A DNA stretch of 64,000 nucleotides from Chrysophaeum taylorii (taxonomy: Eukaryota > Sar > Pelagophyceae > Pelagomonadales > Pelagomonadaceae): the NCBI GenBank assembly GCA_029834535.1, contig JAQMWT010000076.1, positions 1 through 64,000 on the forward strand, read 5' to 3'. Every line of letters starts with the position of its first letter. The first letter of the stretch is position 1. The translations under genes and the position numbers were made by a program. Under the pieces are notes generated by a model. That model did no database searches. It was not told the origin of the DNA and saw only the letters and a program-made list of their open reading frames with translations. Positions 1-9,918 of this stretch are shown here, piece after piece.

Positions 1-747
1 TCTCAATTATATCACAATACAATGAGCGCCTTTCCTCGGGTGAGATTAGAATTGAAGATGGTTGATAAAGGCGGGGAGAGATTCAAATAATAGAACAGTA
101 GGAAAACGGTGGCGTAACATACGACAAGCGTATCATCAGACTCAACAACAACTTTTACATTGATATTTAAGCCTAAGTCATTAGTGGCTAGAGACAGGAA
201 CGCCAGGTTGACAAACCAGAACAAAAATAACATGACAGAGGGTTTGCGGAGATTGGACTCTTGTGAGAGAGAAATTGGCCGTGAAAGTAGTCAACGTAAT
301 GGCTGCGTATTTTGCTGAACAAATTCGTGCTGTTTCCGTAGATTGAGAACCAAAGGGCGAATCCACGGCCGATCTGGTAAAACTCGTTGGGTAGGTAATG
401 TATATGCCAGTAGCTCCCTGTTTTCATGGTATCGCTTGAGGAAATGCAGAGAGCGAAGTTCCAGCCGCTTGTCGCGCGCGATGTTGTAAGTGACAAGGGA
501 GAGCGGGTAAATTAGCTGCGACATAGTGTATGGGTATACGTACATCTTTGTCTATGCGGCTCGTGACAGCGCTGAGCTTTGGCTCAGCTCGATCGTTGAA
601 CACGGTAAGATTGGTCTGGTTCCATTCGAGCATGCTCAGGATAGCGAGATGTCGGTCATGCACTGGTTGAAGACTAAAGCGAAGTCGATCTTAACGTAGC
701 CAATTTGTGGATGATCTGGTGGGGAATAACGATGTTGCGTGTTAACA

Positions 748-1208
748 TCATGTGATGCCCGTTGTTGTCCTGTTGCCGTCTGAATAACAATCGGCGTACT
801 TGGAGTCCAATGGTATTATATGATTGGGTATAGCGAAATCGTAGGTGGACATCAATGAGATGGTAGCACAAGAGTCAAAATATAGGAAAGAGCAATGTGG
901 AGGGGCACTGTTTACCTTGATGTAGTTGGCGAGGAAGGCGTTTTCCGAATGTGGGCAAGTAGTGGAGAGACTGGCGGTAAAGAAATTCTTCAGCAATAAC
1001 AGATTCGTTGGAATAATGATCGGTTGAACAGGTGGTGATGGCTCGTCAGCCTCATCAGCCATGCCGTGCTTTTCGTCAAATGACGATAGAGAGGTGTGAT
1101 CGGCATCCCTTTTGGTTTCGGCTTGTGGTGGTAGGTTGAGGGCAGATTGGGCCTGTGAAGATAGCGAGGACAGTAATGCTGGTGGTAAAGCCGAGATGGC
1201 GGAAGCGG
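748..1208 (-). pseudogene. retroviral-type aspartic protease region of pol, broken
   Basis: The frame is open from just beyond the gag stop (TAG at 1211-1209) and overlaps it in the -1 frame, as expected for gag-pol. Around residues 115-125 of the open stretch it reads YFDSCATISLM, which resembles the copia protease active site (D-S/T-G-A), with Cys in place of the usual Gly. The frame closes at 748 before an RNase H or integrase region is reached, and the downstream sequence continues only as frame-shifted fragments, so the pol gene is damaged here. An alternative is a functional DSCAT variant protease with a frameshift just after it. Confidence 0.5.
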
Positions 1209-3038
1209 CTAAGTGTTTGTAGTAGGAGGGGTTGTTGTTGGGGTGGGAGCAGTAACGACAGTATGATGTTGTGGCTCCACGTAGTTTAACGACTTTTCGG
1301 TCGAGGATAGATGAACGTCTACATCATAAATGATGTCTTCTGCAAGCATGAGCTGTTCGTTTAGACGAAGTAAACTACTGTTGTCCTCAGTAGATGTTGT
1401 TGACAGGATATCGGCTGATTGTAGCAAAGTCTCAAATAACTTGTTGATATTATGTTGTAGCTGAGCCGTGGTATCATTATCTGTCACATGCTTCGTGAGT
1501 TCGCTACACTGCACTCGCAGGGTGTTTAAGGTGTGGTTTGTTCGATCTAATAATTTAATGTTAGACCGAGAGGACCTGTCAAAAGTGCGGGGGTAAATTG
1601 GACGGTCATGGGACTGTCCGGCAGTTTTCTTGGTGACGTAAGAATCACCAGGACGATAATACGATAAATCGCTGCGAGAGAAAGGCTGGCGAGCATCATT
1701 AGAGTTACGCAAGCGTCTAGCATTAAACGTGGAAGATGTACCAGGTTGGGACGAAGTGATGAAGGCGAGTGTGTTAGCAGTTTGAGTCAGACTTTTGTCC
1801 GATGAGTCCAAAGTATGTGTAAGGAGTAACTTTGGCTTTGGTTGAGATGGTAAACCTTCGACATAGGGTTGCCAAGAAACAGGGCGCTCTAAGCGTCTTT
1901 TGTTCGACCCGTTTGATACGACATTGTAAAGGTCTAATGCGTATTCTAAAATGTAGCTTGGGTTAGTAGAGTGACACAATCGTTCAGCTTCTGGTACAGG
2001 TCGAGATGAAGATCGGGTTTCGTACATATAACACCAATCTACCCAACCACGATCGTAGCGGTTGTTGCTGGTATTATCGGCATAATGCCGATGTATCTCT
2101 TCATAGATTTTTATGCAAAGAGTGCCAAAGTCGAATTGAAGGTCAGTCTCTTCCTGGTTAAGTTGGTAAGAGATTTGCCTAAATGCTAGGACAGCTTCGA
2201 TAAATACATGGACATACCAGTTAGGATTATAAACAACAGAGTTAAATTGCTGTTTCAAATAAGACACATCAGTAGTCGTAACAGACTCGTAGTGATTAAA
2301 GGCGATGAGCATAATAGCTCGAGCCTTGTTGGGTAAATAGCTTTTGTTGTATATCTCGTTGATGGCGGGCCAGGCCGCAAGTGCCGGTTTTCCAACACTT
2401 TCAAGATTGAAGTAAGTATGTAAGAACGTAGCGTACGTGTTCTGGTAAGTGTGCCAGTCAGCTGCAGTTAACGAGAACATGGTAACCGGGGCACGAACAC
2501 GAGTGTCGAAAGCTAGTGCCTTCGGGTGCGCGCGATTTAAGATTCGTTCCTCTTCTAAGAAACGAGCGTTTCAGGACGCCTTGACTTCATAGTCGTAACA
2601 GACGGTAGTTAGCTGAGCTACTTCTGCATCAGGTAAGTGGGGAAAAGCTTCGTTGGTGAAATGCCATTCCTGATACTCAGGGGGTAACTCATCAACAGTT
2701 AAACGGAGATCAGCAGCCCTATCGGTCTTCCATTCCAGGAAAACGCGATCGAGAATTTGATTCCGGAGGATTTCGTAGTCCTTGCATGACCGAGTATATG
2801 CTTCATACGAGTCGTACTCGAGGAAAGCATCGGCATGACTGGACCGTAGTAATTGCTTGATATGCTTGATTTGCAAGGATACCTTGCGGTTCTGAAGCTG
2901 AAAGCGGTTCCCGTCATTAAGGAACTCAACTACAGGAGCTTCGAGCTTCAATATATCCGCACCTGTGATCGCCTTAGGTGCGGCTCGTGCTGCGTGTTCT
3001 GCCATAGCAGTTGACGGGGAACCTGTGGGTTCAGTCAC
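1209..3038 (-). pseudogene. gag-like ORF interrupted by one in-frame TGA
   Basis: Two open stretches, 3038-2574 (155 aa, starting MTEPTGSPST) and about 2570-1209 (30 residues before the next Met plus 423 aa), are in the same frame and separated by a single TGA at 2571-2573. Read through, they give a protein of about 610 residues. The first part is helical and charged; the second has a long helical region with many W and Y residues, then an S/T/R-rich linker, a heptad-like segment (LNTLRVQCSELTKHV) and a T/P-rich end. No CCHC zinc knuckle is visible. Position upstream of a protease-like ORF is the main argument for gag. The lone stop suggests recent decay or read-through. I do not recognise the sequence by itself. 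Confidence 0.55.
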
Positions 3039-3230
3039 GCAGTTGACACTGTCTAGACATTCTAAGGGGGTCTGTCTGTCGGTGTCTATGTACTCTCATC
3101 GGTTTTTCGATGGAAAATGTGTCTATATGACGACTGTGCAAGCTGTGAGTCCAGAGTAGTGTCGCTAAGCGTAGTCACTCAGGCAGCTGGTTAGTTTTGG
3201 TGCTCTCAAGGAGCTTGTTAAGCATTGCCA

Positions 3231-3840
3231 TGGAATGTACGAGTGGACGTACCCAAAATATTCCATAACATGTGTGCTAGAGTACAGGTTAGCCAATTAC
3301 ACACACATCAACATTGACATGACAATACGATGCTATGAACAGGTGCACACAAGGTTACACGATCACGTGTGCAAAAGGATATTATATACAGCCCAATGGT
3401 AATGGCGATATATTGACAAGCGTGTCACATGTCGAGGCTAGGTCGGCGCGGTAACGACCCAATACCCATAGGTTACGTGCATGTTGACACATGGTTTCTC
3501 AGGGACCCGCCTGGGCCCATAACCTGCAGAGCATTTAGCAAGCAGTGGTAAGTCACCTGGAAACCATCCCGTCTCATCGTGAACGTCTGGAAGTAGTTAA
3601 TTCGGGGAATGAAAAGGTATGTTCCCTATATCCTCAGAACACGACAGGCGGCATCTAGAACTACACGAGAAAGGTAAAGTGTATAGTGCTAGATACCTCG
3701 GGGCGCGCTAGACCATGATGATGAGCGTAGGCACAAATCAGAGGACTATTTGATTGTGTAGAAAGGAAGAAGAAAAGGTGAGGAAGAGATCACGTTCTCA
3801 ACGGACGGATAAGGGTAAGAGGCAGCAGATTTCTCTGCAG
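3231..3840 (-). repeat. candidate 5' LTR of the minus-strand element
   Basis: No gene is visible between gag (ends 3038) and the plus-strand RNase H fragment (begins about 3845). Read on the minus strand, a segment starting TGGCAATGC at 3230 could be a primer binding site, as PBSs begin with TGG, and the base pair just before it is CA, a usual LTR end. The other LTR end would be a CA on the plus strand near 3840 (CTCTGCA). The second LTR is outside the window, so this cannot be confirmed here. Treat the borders as approximate. Confidence 0.3.
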
Positions 3841-3853
3841 TTGCTCTCGAGGA

Positions 3854-4645
3854 ATGCATAATCCAGCATTTCTGCATGTTCAAGTACTAACAGGAACGCT
3901 CCGCTACTTGCGTAAGCCCGAAAATCGTAATCTTCGCCTCTGGTACTACTCTGGTTCTTCCGCTCTAATGGACCATCTTCGACTTCTTATCGGCAATCGT
4001 ACTGACATGGCCACCATGTTGGACTACACCAAAGAACAAGTTAATTCAGGTAATTTTGATCCACTGGTCGCATTCGTTGATGCTGATAATGCACCTTCTT
4101 ATGAACAAGACCGCAAATCTACAACCGGCTACGCTATCTTTTTGTTTGGTTCTCTCATCACTTGGTAGTCTAATCTACAGCCTATAACAGCTACTTCTAC
4201 GCATGAGAGTGAACTTATCGCCCTCAATATGTGTGCCGATGATGTGGTTTGGTTACGCAAATTGCTAACGGAAATGGCATTCGTTATAAATCCTCACTTC
4301 TATCTCCACCAACCTTCAGGGAAAGATCTGCTACTAGATTATGATGCTCACGACAATCCCCTCCCATCGGACATGTCGTTCGTACGTAACAGTCCTATAC
4401 TTGGAGATTCGGCCTCTGCTATTCATCTATCAAATAACCCCGACAGCGCGACTAAGGCTAAAGCTATCATCACACGCTGGTTCCGTATACGCGACTACGT
4501 ACAGTTAAAACGAATCCGCCTACATCATGTTTCCGGTACCCATAATATCGCCGATGGATTTACCAAACCCTTTGGAGCTCCACTCTTCAGCAGACTTCGC
4601 ACGTTACTCGGCTTACAACAACCCATAGCTCAACAAGATGGTTAA
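3854..4645 (+). pseudogene. Ty1/copia pol, C-terminal RNase H part, with one in-frame TAG
   Basis: The frame begins in the RT/RNase H connection (HVQVLTGTLRYL, compare the copia H-x(n)-LRYL motif) and continues through a copia RNase H: LVAFVDADNAPSYEQDRKST, TGYAIFLFGSLITW, ATSTHESELIAL, GDSASAIHLSNNP, VSGTHNIADGFTKPF. A TAG at 4166-4168 sits directly after the ITW motif; translation resumes in the same frame with SNLQPITATS. The RT domain is missing on the left, where the fragment abuts the candidate LTR of the minus-strand element near 3845. The gene is therefore 5'-truncated, and probably inactive unless the TAG is read through. Strand and composition differ from the GC-rich host genes. Confidence 0.85.
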
Positions 4646-4807
4646 TCATTACCCTCCAATATGTCCGAAATGACTTTAAACTAACCCTGCTATGCGCAGG
4701 ATACTGGCTTGCTAAAATGTGAAATGCTACATAAAATGTGATGTGGAGATTCCTCTCATGATGAATTCCACAAAAACAAAGATGCTGCGAGCCGACGCCA
4801 CTCTACC

Positions 4808-7036
4808 ATGAACCGTGGTCGCGGTGGTGGTACACTGTCACTGTCTCCACCTTTTAATGCTCTAACTCCAAGCGTTGCACCGACTAGTTCCCCTAATCGG
4901 AAACATCAAACCTATTTGTCGGTGGCGCAAGGACATCAATCTACGCCCGTGACGCCCAAGGCGCCCAAAGCAACTGCCCAGTCTAAATTGCAAGCAGCAA
5001 AATCTGAGTATTTCCTGCTCAAACACGCTAAGTTTGACGTATTAGCGATGATGTCCGGGAACGTTACTGCTCTTGGCTTATCACCACCCAACTTTCTTAT
5101 TCCGCAACACAAGGACCCCCAGTGCTGGCTTAAGTCTTTGCAGCAGCTGCTTACGGAAGCACAACAGACAGAGTTTGTAGACAACGTACAATATCTCAGT
5201 TCAGTGTTGTGTGTCAAGACTAAGCGTATCCGAAACGCCCCCGCTATATCTCCTAACGAGGGTATACGTCTTCATCGCTTCCCACCCATTAAAGGGGTTG
5301 TCAAAGTACATGTGACGTGTACAAAGTGCTACAACAAAACTGATATGCCAGGCACACCAGTCGTGCTCATCATCCGTAATGAAGATGAACTTAAAACTGA
5401 CAGGATTCGGCAAATTATTGAGGATCATCTCGCGTCTGAGCAACACGCATCCCACTGCTTTGACGTACCGCGTCCTTTTTTTTTGTTGATTTGTGCGCTG
5501 TGCGATCGGTCACACCATGGGATAGCTTTAATTCGCAACAGTCAGCAGCCATTCCAACTGTCTTGTTTTAATGATCCGGCTGCTCACACTAGAGCTATAA
5601 TCCTCCGCCTTGGAAAGTCAATTGCTATTAATAAGCAACTTAAAGAGGCAATCATGCAGACTGCGACATCCCTTAAAGTTGATGCCTCTAAAATCATTGT
5701 TAACCTTGACGATAGCACCATGCTTTTACTTCAGCTGCCCTTTATCTGGAGTGTAAATCTTGAGATTCTTGTAGGAGCTTGGTCTTTGTTACATTCTGCT
5801 GAAGATAAAGTATGTGTAGTAACCAACCCGGATGAGCTGCTTAACGTGCTTGTCGAACGCTTCGTTGACGATGTTTCCCACCAATTTAACGCAATCTCCT
5901 CTAAGACGTTACCGCCAATGCTTAATTATTTTCGTCAACTATCACCTGTACAGCAAGCTGCCTTTAAAAATGTGCTAATCCAGGTTGGCTACCCTTCGGA
6001 CATAATTGATGTCTTTTCAGATGATACTTCTTCTGAAGATGTTTCACCAGCGCCGATCGACAATCCACCCGCTGAACCCACGCTAGATAAAGCTAACGAT
6101 AATATGGCTGAATCTTTACATCAATTAAAAGAAGAGGTTCGGTCTTTATCCTTGCGTCTCACTAATACCGAACAGCAATTGATGGCGCGAGATCAACAAC
6201 TATCGCTTGCATTAACATCTCTCACACAGATGCAAGAGACTTACGAAAATTTAAACACCCGAGTGATTGAGAACATCAAGCATGTGTCTCTATTAGACAA
6301 CATCTTGTCAAGTCTTCAGATGCATCAGGACATCATAATCCCGTCCTCTGCTGTATTTGTCCATATCATTTCTCGGTCGCTTATCTCATCTATTGGACAG
6401 CTCCCTCCAAATACGTACAATGAGGCTCAGCAAGTTCAAATCGATGCAGCAGCTCATCATCTCCACACAGCTATGTCTGATGCAAATGACCGTGTTATTC
6501 CTGCATTGGATCTACACGCTCTTACACCCGATGCTGCAATGTCTTTCCTTTCATCTGTCATATCACCCTTGGTCACCTTGAGTGATGCAATGACTACGCA
6601 CAATACTAACACTACTAACGACATACCCTCTGATGTTCATAATTCATCTTCTCCAGAGTTAAAGGAACTGGACGATAATAGCGAAGATGAATTGGACCAT
6701 ACATCTGATGTGGATACTGATACAGCTTCTCTGCGTAACATTACAACACGCTCGACATCACAATTAATTTGTCCTGTTCTGTTGTTGTTTGTTCCATTGT
6801 CCACTGTTTTCAAGTATATTGCACAAGTTCCGCCTCAAGAACGTCTGAAATGCAAAAACCGTTTCCACACGTTGAGGGGGTCCAGAGAGCTACACTATTA
6901 TGTGTGCGACACTGGAACATTTTCACACCTATCTCTACACGAGGGTTTTCTCTCCGTAATACGGCTTTCCCTCTTTCTTTCTTTTCCTTACCCCTTCCGC
7001 CCTTTTTATTTCATGACTATGAAGAACCCAGTCTGA
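4808..7036 (+). CDS. large unrecognised ORF downstream of copia RNase H (ORF3)
   Basis: An uninterrupted 742-codon frame starts at ATG 4808, 162 bp behind the RNase H stop, on the same strand and with the same AT-rich composition, so it probably belongs to the retroelement. Visible parts: a basic S/T/P-rich N-terminus (1-60); a central region with paired cysteines (CTKC near residue 177; a Cys near 218; CALCDRSHH near 230), which could bind zinc; an acidic linker near 400-430; a coiled coil near 435-500 (SLHQLKEEVRSLSLRL); an acidic stretch near 610-640; and one hydrophobic segment near 655-675 (ICPVLLLFVPLSTVF). A coiled coil plus late hydrophobic segment in an ORF behind pol recalls the env-like ORF of plant Sireviruses, but I see no homology and do not name a function. 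The last 60 residues may read into non-coding or LTR sequence. Confidence 0.6.
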   Translation: MNRGRGGGTLSLSPPFNALTPSVAPTSSPNRKHQTYLSVAQGHQSTPVTPKAPKATAQSKLQAAKSEYFLLKHAKFDVLAMMSGNVTALGLSPPNFLIPQHKDPQCWLKSLQQLLTEAQQTEFVDNVQYLSSVLCVKTKRIRNAPAISPNEGIRLHRFPPIKGVVKVHVTCTKCYNKTDMPGTPVVLIIRNEDELKTDRIRQIIEDHLASEQHASHCFDVPRPFFLLICALCDRSHHGIALIRNSQQPFQLSCFNDPAAHTRAIILRLGKSIAINKQLKEAIMQTATSLKVDASKIIVNLDDSTMLLLQLPFIWSVNLEILVGAWSLLHSAEDKVCVVTNPDELLNVLVERFVDDVSHQFNAISSKTLPPMLNYFRQLSPVQQAAFKNVLIQVGYPSDIIDVFSDDTSSEDVSPAPIDNPPAEPTLDKANDNMAESLHQLKEEVRSLSLRLTNTEQQLMARDQQLSLALTSLTQMQETYENLNTRVIENIKHVSLLDNILSSLQMHQDIIIPSSAVFVHIISRSLISSIGQLPPNTYNEAQQVQIDAAAHHLHTAMSDANDRVIPALDLHALTPDAAMSFLSSVISPLVTLSDAMTTHNTNTTNDIPSDVHNSSSPELKELDDNSEDELDHTSDVDTDTASLRNITTRSTSQLICPVLLLFVPLSTVFKYIAQVPPQERLKCKNRFHTLRGSRELHYYVCDTGTFSHLSLHEGFLSVIRLSLFLSFPYPFRPFYFMTMKNPV

Positions 7037-7280
7037 AGCTCTTTTTCAACATGGAGTAGGCCTCCAGGTGCGTACCGTCGGGTACCGGGTTTTCTGTTTA
7101 ATTAACAGAGACTTCGTTCCCCGTTGTCAGTGTAAACGCTTCTATGGGACCTAATGTCCTTAAGGAGTTAGGGCCTAAATCCATACCTTGTGTAGTAGCA
7201 TGCGACAAGCGGAATGGTCTGTACACGCCTAAGACTGCACGCAGTCTCTACCATGTACCCGGAGAGGGTCAAATCTCTCC
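7037..7280. other. non-coding stretch after ORF3
   Basis: No gene is seen. It could contain the 3' LTR of the plus-strand retroelement, but no match to 3231-3840 was found by eye. Confidence 0.4.
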
Positions 7281-7933
7281 AAAAGGTTAGCGGGGTGTGC
7301 GGATCGAGGCAGCTTAGATTGGCGGAGGCGAGAGCGACGAGCTCGAAGGAGGGTGGGGTGAGTGGGTGTGAGCACGAGTGGGTTTACGCCGAACTTACTG
7401 GGGTTAGAGATTTGGACTAGGTGAACTTACTGACCAGGTGAACTTATATGAAACTTACTGGGATTAGGTGAGCTTACTGGGGTTAGAGATTGGGACTAGG
7501 TGAACTTACTGGCCCGCACTTGTATTGGCTCAATTCAGAAAATTAGTTAGATGTCACTTAAGTAGAGCAAATTAATACTAAGATAGAGCAATAAGGACTT
7601 AGTTACATCAATTTTTTTTACTTAGTTGGAACCACTTAGTTGGTGCATGATACTACAACTCTTGAGTTGATTCTAATTTATTTCTAATGCAACAAATTAA
7701 GCTAAACAAGTGCAGGCCAGTAAGTGCAGGCCAGTAAGTTCACATGGTCCCAATCTCTAACCCCAGTAAGTTCACCTGGTCCCAGTAAGTTCACCTAGTC
7801 CCAATCTCTAACCCCAGTAAGTTCGGCGTAAGCCCACTCGTGCTCACATCCACTCACCCCACTCTCCTTCGAGCTCGTCGCTCTCACCTCCGCCAATCTA
7901 AGCTGCTTTGATCCGCACACGCCGCTAGCCTTT
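7281..7933. repeat. large imperfect inverted repeat (fold-back structure)
   Basis: The left arm (about 7281-7521) and right arm (about 7707-7933) are reverse complements with scattered differences; both encode the same short peptide on opposite strands (KxSGVCGSxQLRLAE). The arms contain the tandem motif GTGAACTTACTGG and its complement. A 185-bp AT-rich centre (7522-7706) separates them. The right arm continues into the helicase relic at 8045-8410, and the same arm plus helicase recurs at 14811-15466, so the inverted repeat is probably two copies of one element end placed tail to tail. As DNA or RNA it could fold into a hairpin of over 200 bp. Confidence 0.85.
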
Positions 7934-8555
7934 GCGTTCACTCTAAAAACCCCAGTAAGTTCACTTGGTCTCAGTAAATTCACCTGGTCACTAAGTTCAC
8001 CTAGTCCCAATCTCACACCCCAGTAAGTTCACCTGGTCCCAGTAAGTTCACCTACAGTGCGCGTGTAGACGCCGGGAGGGGGCTTATCGGTATTGCGCAG
8101 CGCGTGTGGGGTAGGGTGGAGTCGTCGACTCAGAAGACGATATCCTCGGGGTTGCCGATCGACAGAGAGCCACGTAGAGCTGGACGTGGCAGAAGACGGG
8201 CTTCGCCAAGAGGACGCCGACCTCGCGGGGCGTCTGGCCCTGGCTCTTGGTGATCGTTTGGCGTCGGCGGGCCTTACGGGATACAGGTTGGAGGAGCCTC
8301 GGTGACAACGACACGATCGATCATGTATCTGGTACCGTTGCAGTGGCCGTGCGACGGGTCGAGATTGCGAAGACATTAAGCTCGCGATCAAAGTCAGCAT
8401 GCCGTTGGTTGTCAGGGAGTTGAAAACTCTACTGTAAAGAGCGAGGCGTCGTCTTCCGACCCAGCCTAGTCAGCCGAAAAGAACTCCGACGCCTCGTCTC
8501 CGGGAAAAAAAGGCCGCGGTCATGCGCGCGTTGTCAACATCGACAACATCGTGCT
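7934..8555 (-). pseudogene. PIF1/Helitron-type helicase C-terminal relic, copy 1
   Basis: On the minus strand between about 8410 and 8084, two frames hold motifs of PIF1-family (Helitron) helicases: RNLDPSHGHCNGTRYMIDRV, matching the family's LRNLD-(x)-LCNGTR block, then after a stop and frameshift RQTITKSQGQTPREVGV and CHVQLYVALCR, matching the family's TINKSQGQT and SHGQLYVALSR (motifs V-VI). A family segment between the two blocks is missing and stops are present, so it is a decayed fragment. After the helicase end come repeats of GTGAACTTACTGGGACCAG. Near 8440-8500 there is also a short inverted repeat (GAGGCGTCG / CGACGCCTC). Assignment to Helitron rather than to a host PIF1 rests on its repeated, broken state. 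Confidence 0.75.
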
Positions 8556-9918
8556 AAATAGGTCACAGTTAAGTCGTTGTTGTCTGGGTTCCCAGCGGGG
8601 TGGCTGTGAGTACCTTGTTCGTGACTTCGATCTCCGTCTTCTTCTCGCGGTTGCCGCCTTACTGGCCCTCGATGGATGCTAGGACGGCGTCCTTGAGAGT
8701 TCTTTCAAGGTGCCTGGCCGTATAGTTGGACTTGGCCTGGGTGGCCGTTGGCATGAAATCCCCAGAATTGAAGGTAGCGGCCGTGCACGTGCCGGCGGGG
8801 CCGTCACACCCGCGTGGCACCTGGAAGACGCGTAAGAGCTCGCAGCCTTTGACCTTACAGACAAGGTCCATCCGCCGCTTTGTGGACCTAGAGCTCTCGA
8901 GAAGGTGGCCGTCTTTCTCGGCTTCCTCCAGGACGTTTAACTGAAAGTCCCGCTTTGATTGAAGCCATTCCCCACGGTCACCTCGTGGGCGATCTCCCTC
9001 AGATGAGCCAATTGCCGCGGCACGCGGCCTTCGCGGCCTTCGAAGTGTCGGTGCAGTCGCGAGACTTGCCTGTCCTCCGAAGGGGCTTTTTCCTCCGGTC
9101 TTCACCCACCGCCTTCTCGAACGCTAGCTGAATATCGTCTTCGTCGCTGTCCCGAACTCCATCGTAGACCCGAGAGACTCCCGCCGTGCCTCCATGGCGC
9201 TCCCACACTCCCCGACATGTCAGCCTCGCGAACAGGCTACGTTGTCGCATGTCGACCTCCTGCAACTTGTACTAATACAACGTGTACTAGGTTTCGCGGA
9301 CAATCGTTTCGTAGGAGCGTTGAGTTGGGACGTGCACCTAAATAACCCGCACGCCAGTTTCCGTGCCGTGCCACCTGTCACACCCGCACGGCAAGGTGAA
9401 ACCGTGCCGCCCCAAAAGCTGCACGGCCGCGGTCACAGAAGTTATGTACTAAACTCGCTAGGCCGCCCACGCGCGCTTGTTATAGGTCTTCGGGTGGCTC
9501 TCCGTTCGGTTCCGAGGGGATCTCCGACGTTTTCTTCAGGCGCCCGCGCAGGAGATGTCCGTACTGCGCGCGGGCTTATTCGATGGACTCGCGATTCATG
9601 CGGGATACAACGAGAATGTCGTGTTCTTCGCACAGTCTTCGGACGCGACGATGAGCGGCACCGCGCACTAACCCTGGATTACACCCGCGCAGCGGCGGAA
9701 TGGAGTGGAAGGGGTTGCCTGGTTCTGCGAGGTTCCAGTTGGTTGGCAAGGCGGGCGCGAGTGTAGGCGCAGGATAGTGGCGGCGAAACGCGCGAGCCTA
9801 CGGTGCGCCGCAGCAAAGTGCTCGTAGCGATACGATCGAGCGCAAAGGAAAGAGGAATCGTCATCGCTTCAAGAGGCAGGCCTCAAAGACCTGCGAGACG
9901 GCGTTTGTCCAAAACAGC
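8556..9918. other. mostly non-coding; possible decayed ORFs on the minus strand
   Basis: One 148-codon minus-strand frame (9105-8659) is protein-like in its second half (CKVKGCELLRVFQVPRGC, then GTCTAATFNSGDF), with several cysteines, and sits upstream of the helicase relic on the same strand. An overlapping frame at 9265-8999 contains an acidic segment (DSDEDDIQLAFEKAV). Together they may be one frame-shifted relic carried by the same mobile element. I do not recognise it. From 9270 to 9918 nothing convincing is seen. Confidence 0.3.

Larger units (their letters stand above)
1..3840 (-). mobile_element. Ty1/copia-like retrotransposon, 5' part, minus strand, incomplete
   Basis: The region is AT-richer than the host genes and reads leftwards. 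It holds a gag-like ORF (3038 to 1209), then a protease-like ORF (from about 1208 down to 748) in the -1 frame relative to gag, then broken reading frames down to the window edge. This gag, protease, pol order is that of an LTR retrotransposon. The copia assignment is inference, because integrase and RT are not visible in this part and probably lie beyond the left edge. The reading frame below 748 is too broken to interpret: short open stretches in several frames between 181 and 663 may be further decayed pol. A candidate 5' LTR lies at 3231-3840. Confidence 0.6.

Noticed and set aside
7400-8050. Spaced GTGAACTTACTGG repeats as a CRISPR array
   Set aside because: Spacing is irregular, repeats occur in both orientations as arms of an inverted repeat, and the host is a eukaryote.
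9194-9766. 190-codon plus-strand frame
   Set aside because: No domain, R-rich, overlapping antisense frames of similar quality.
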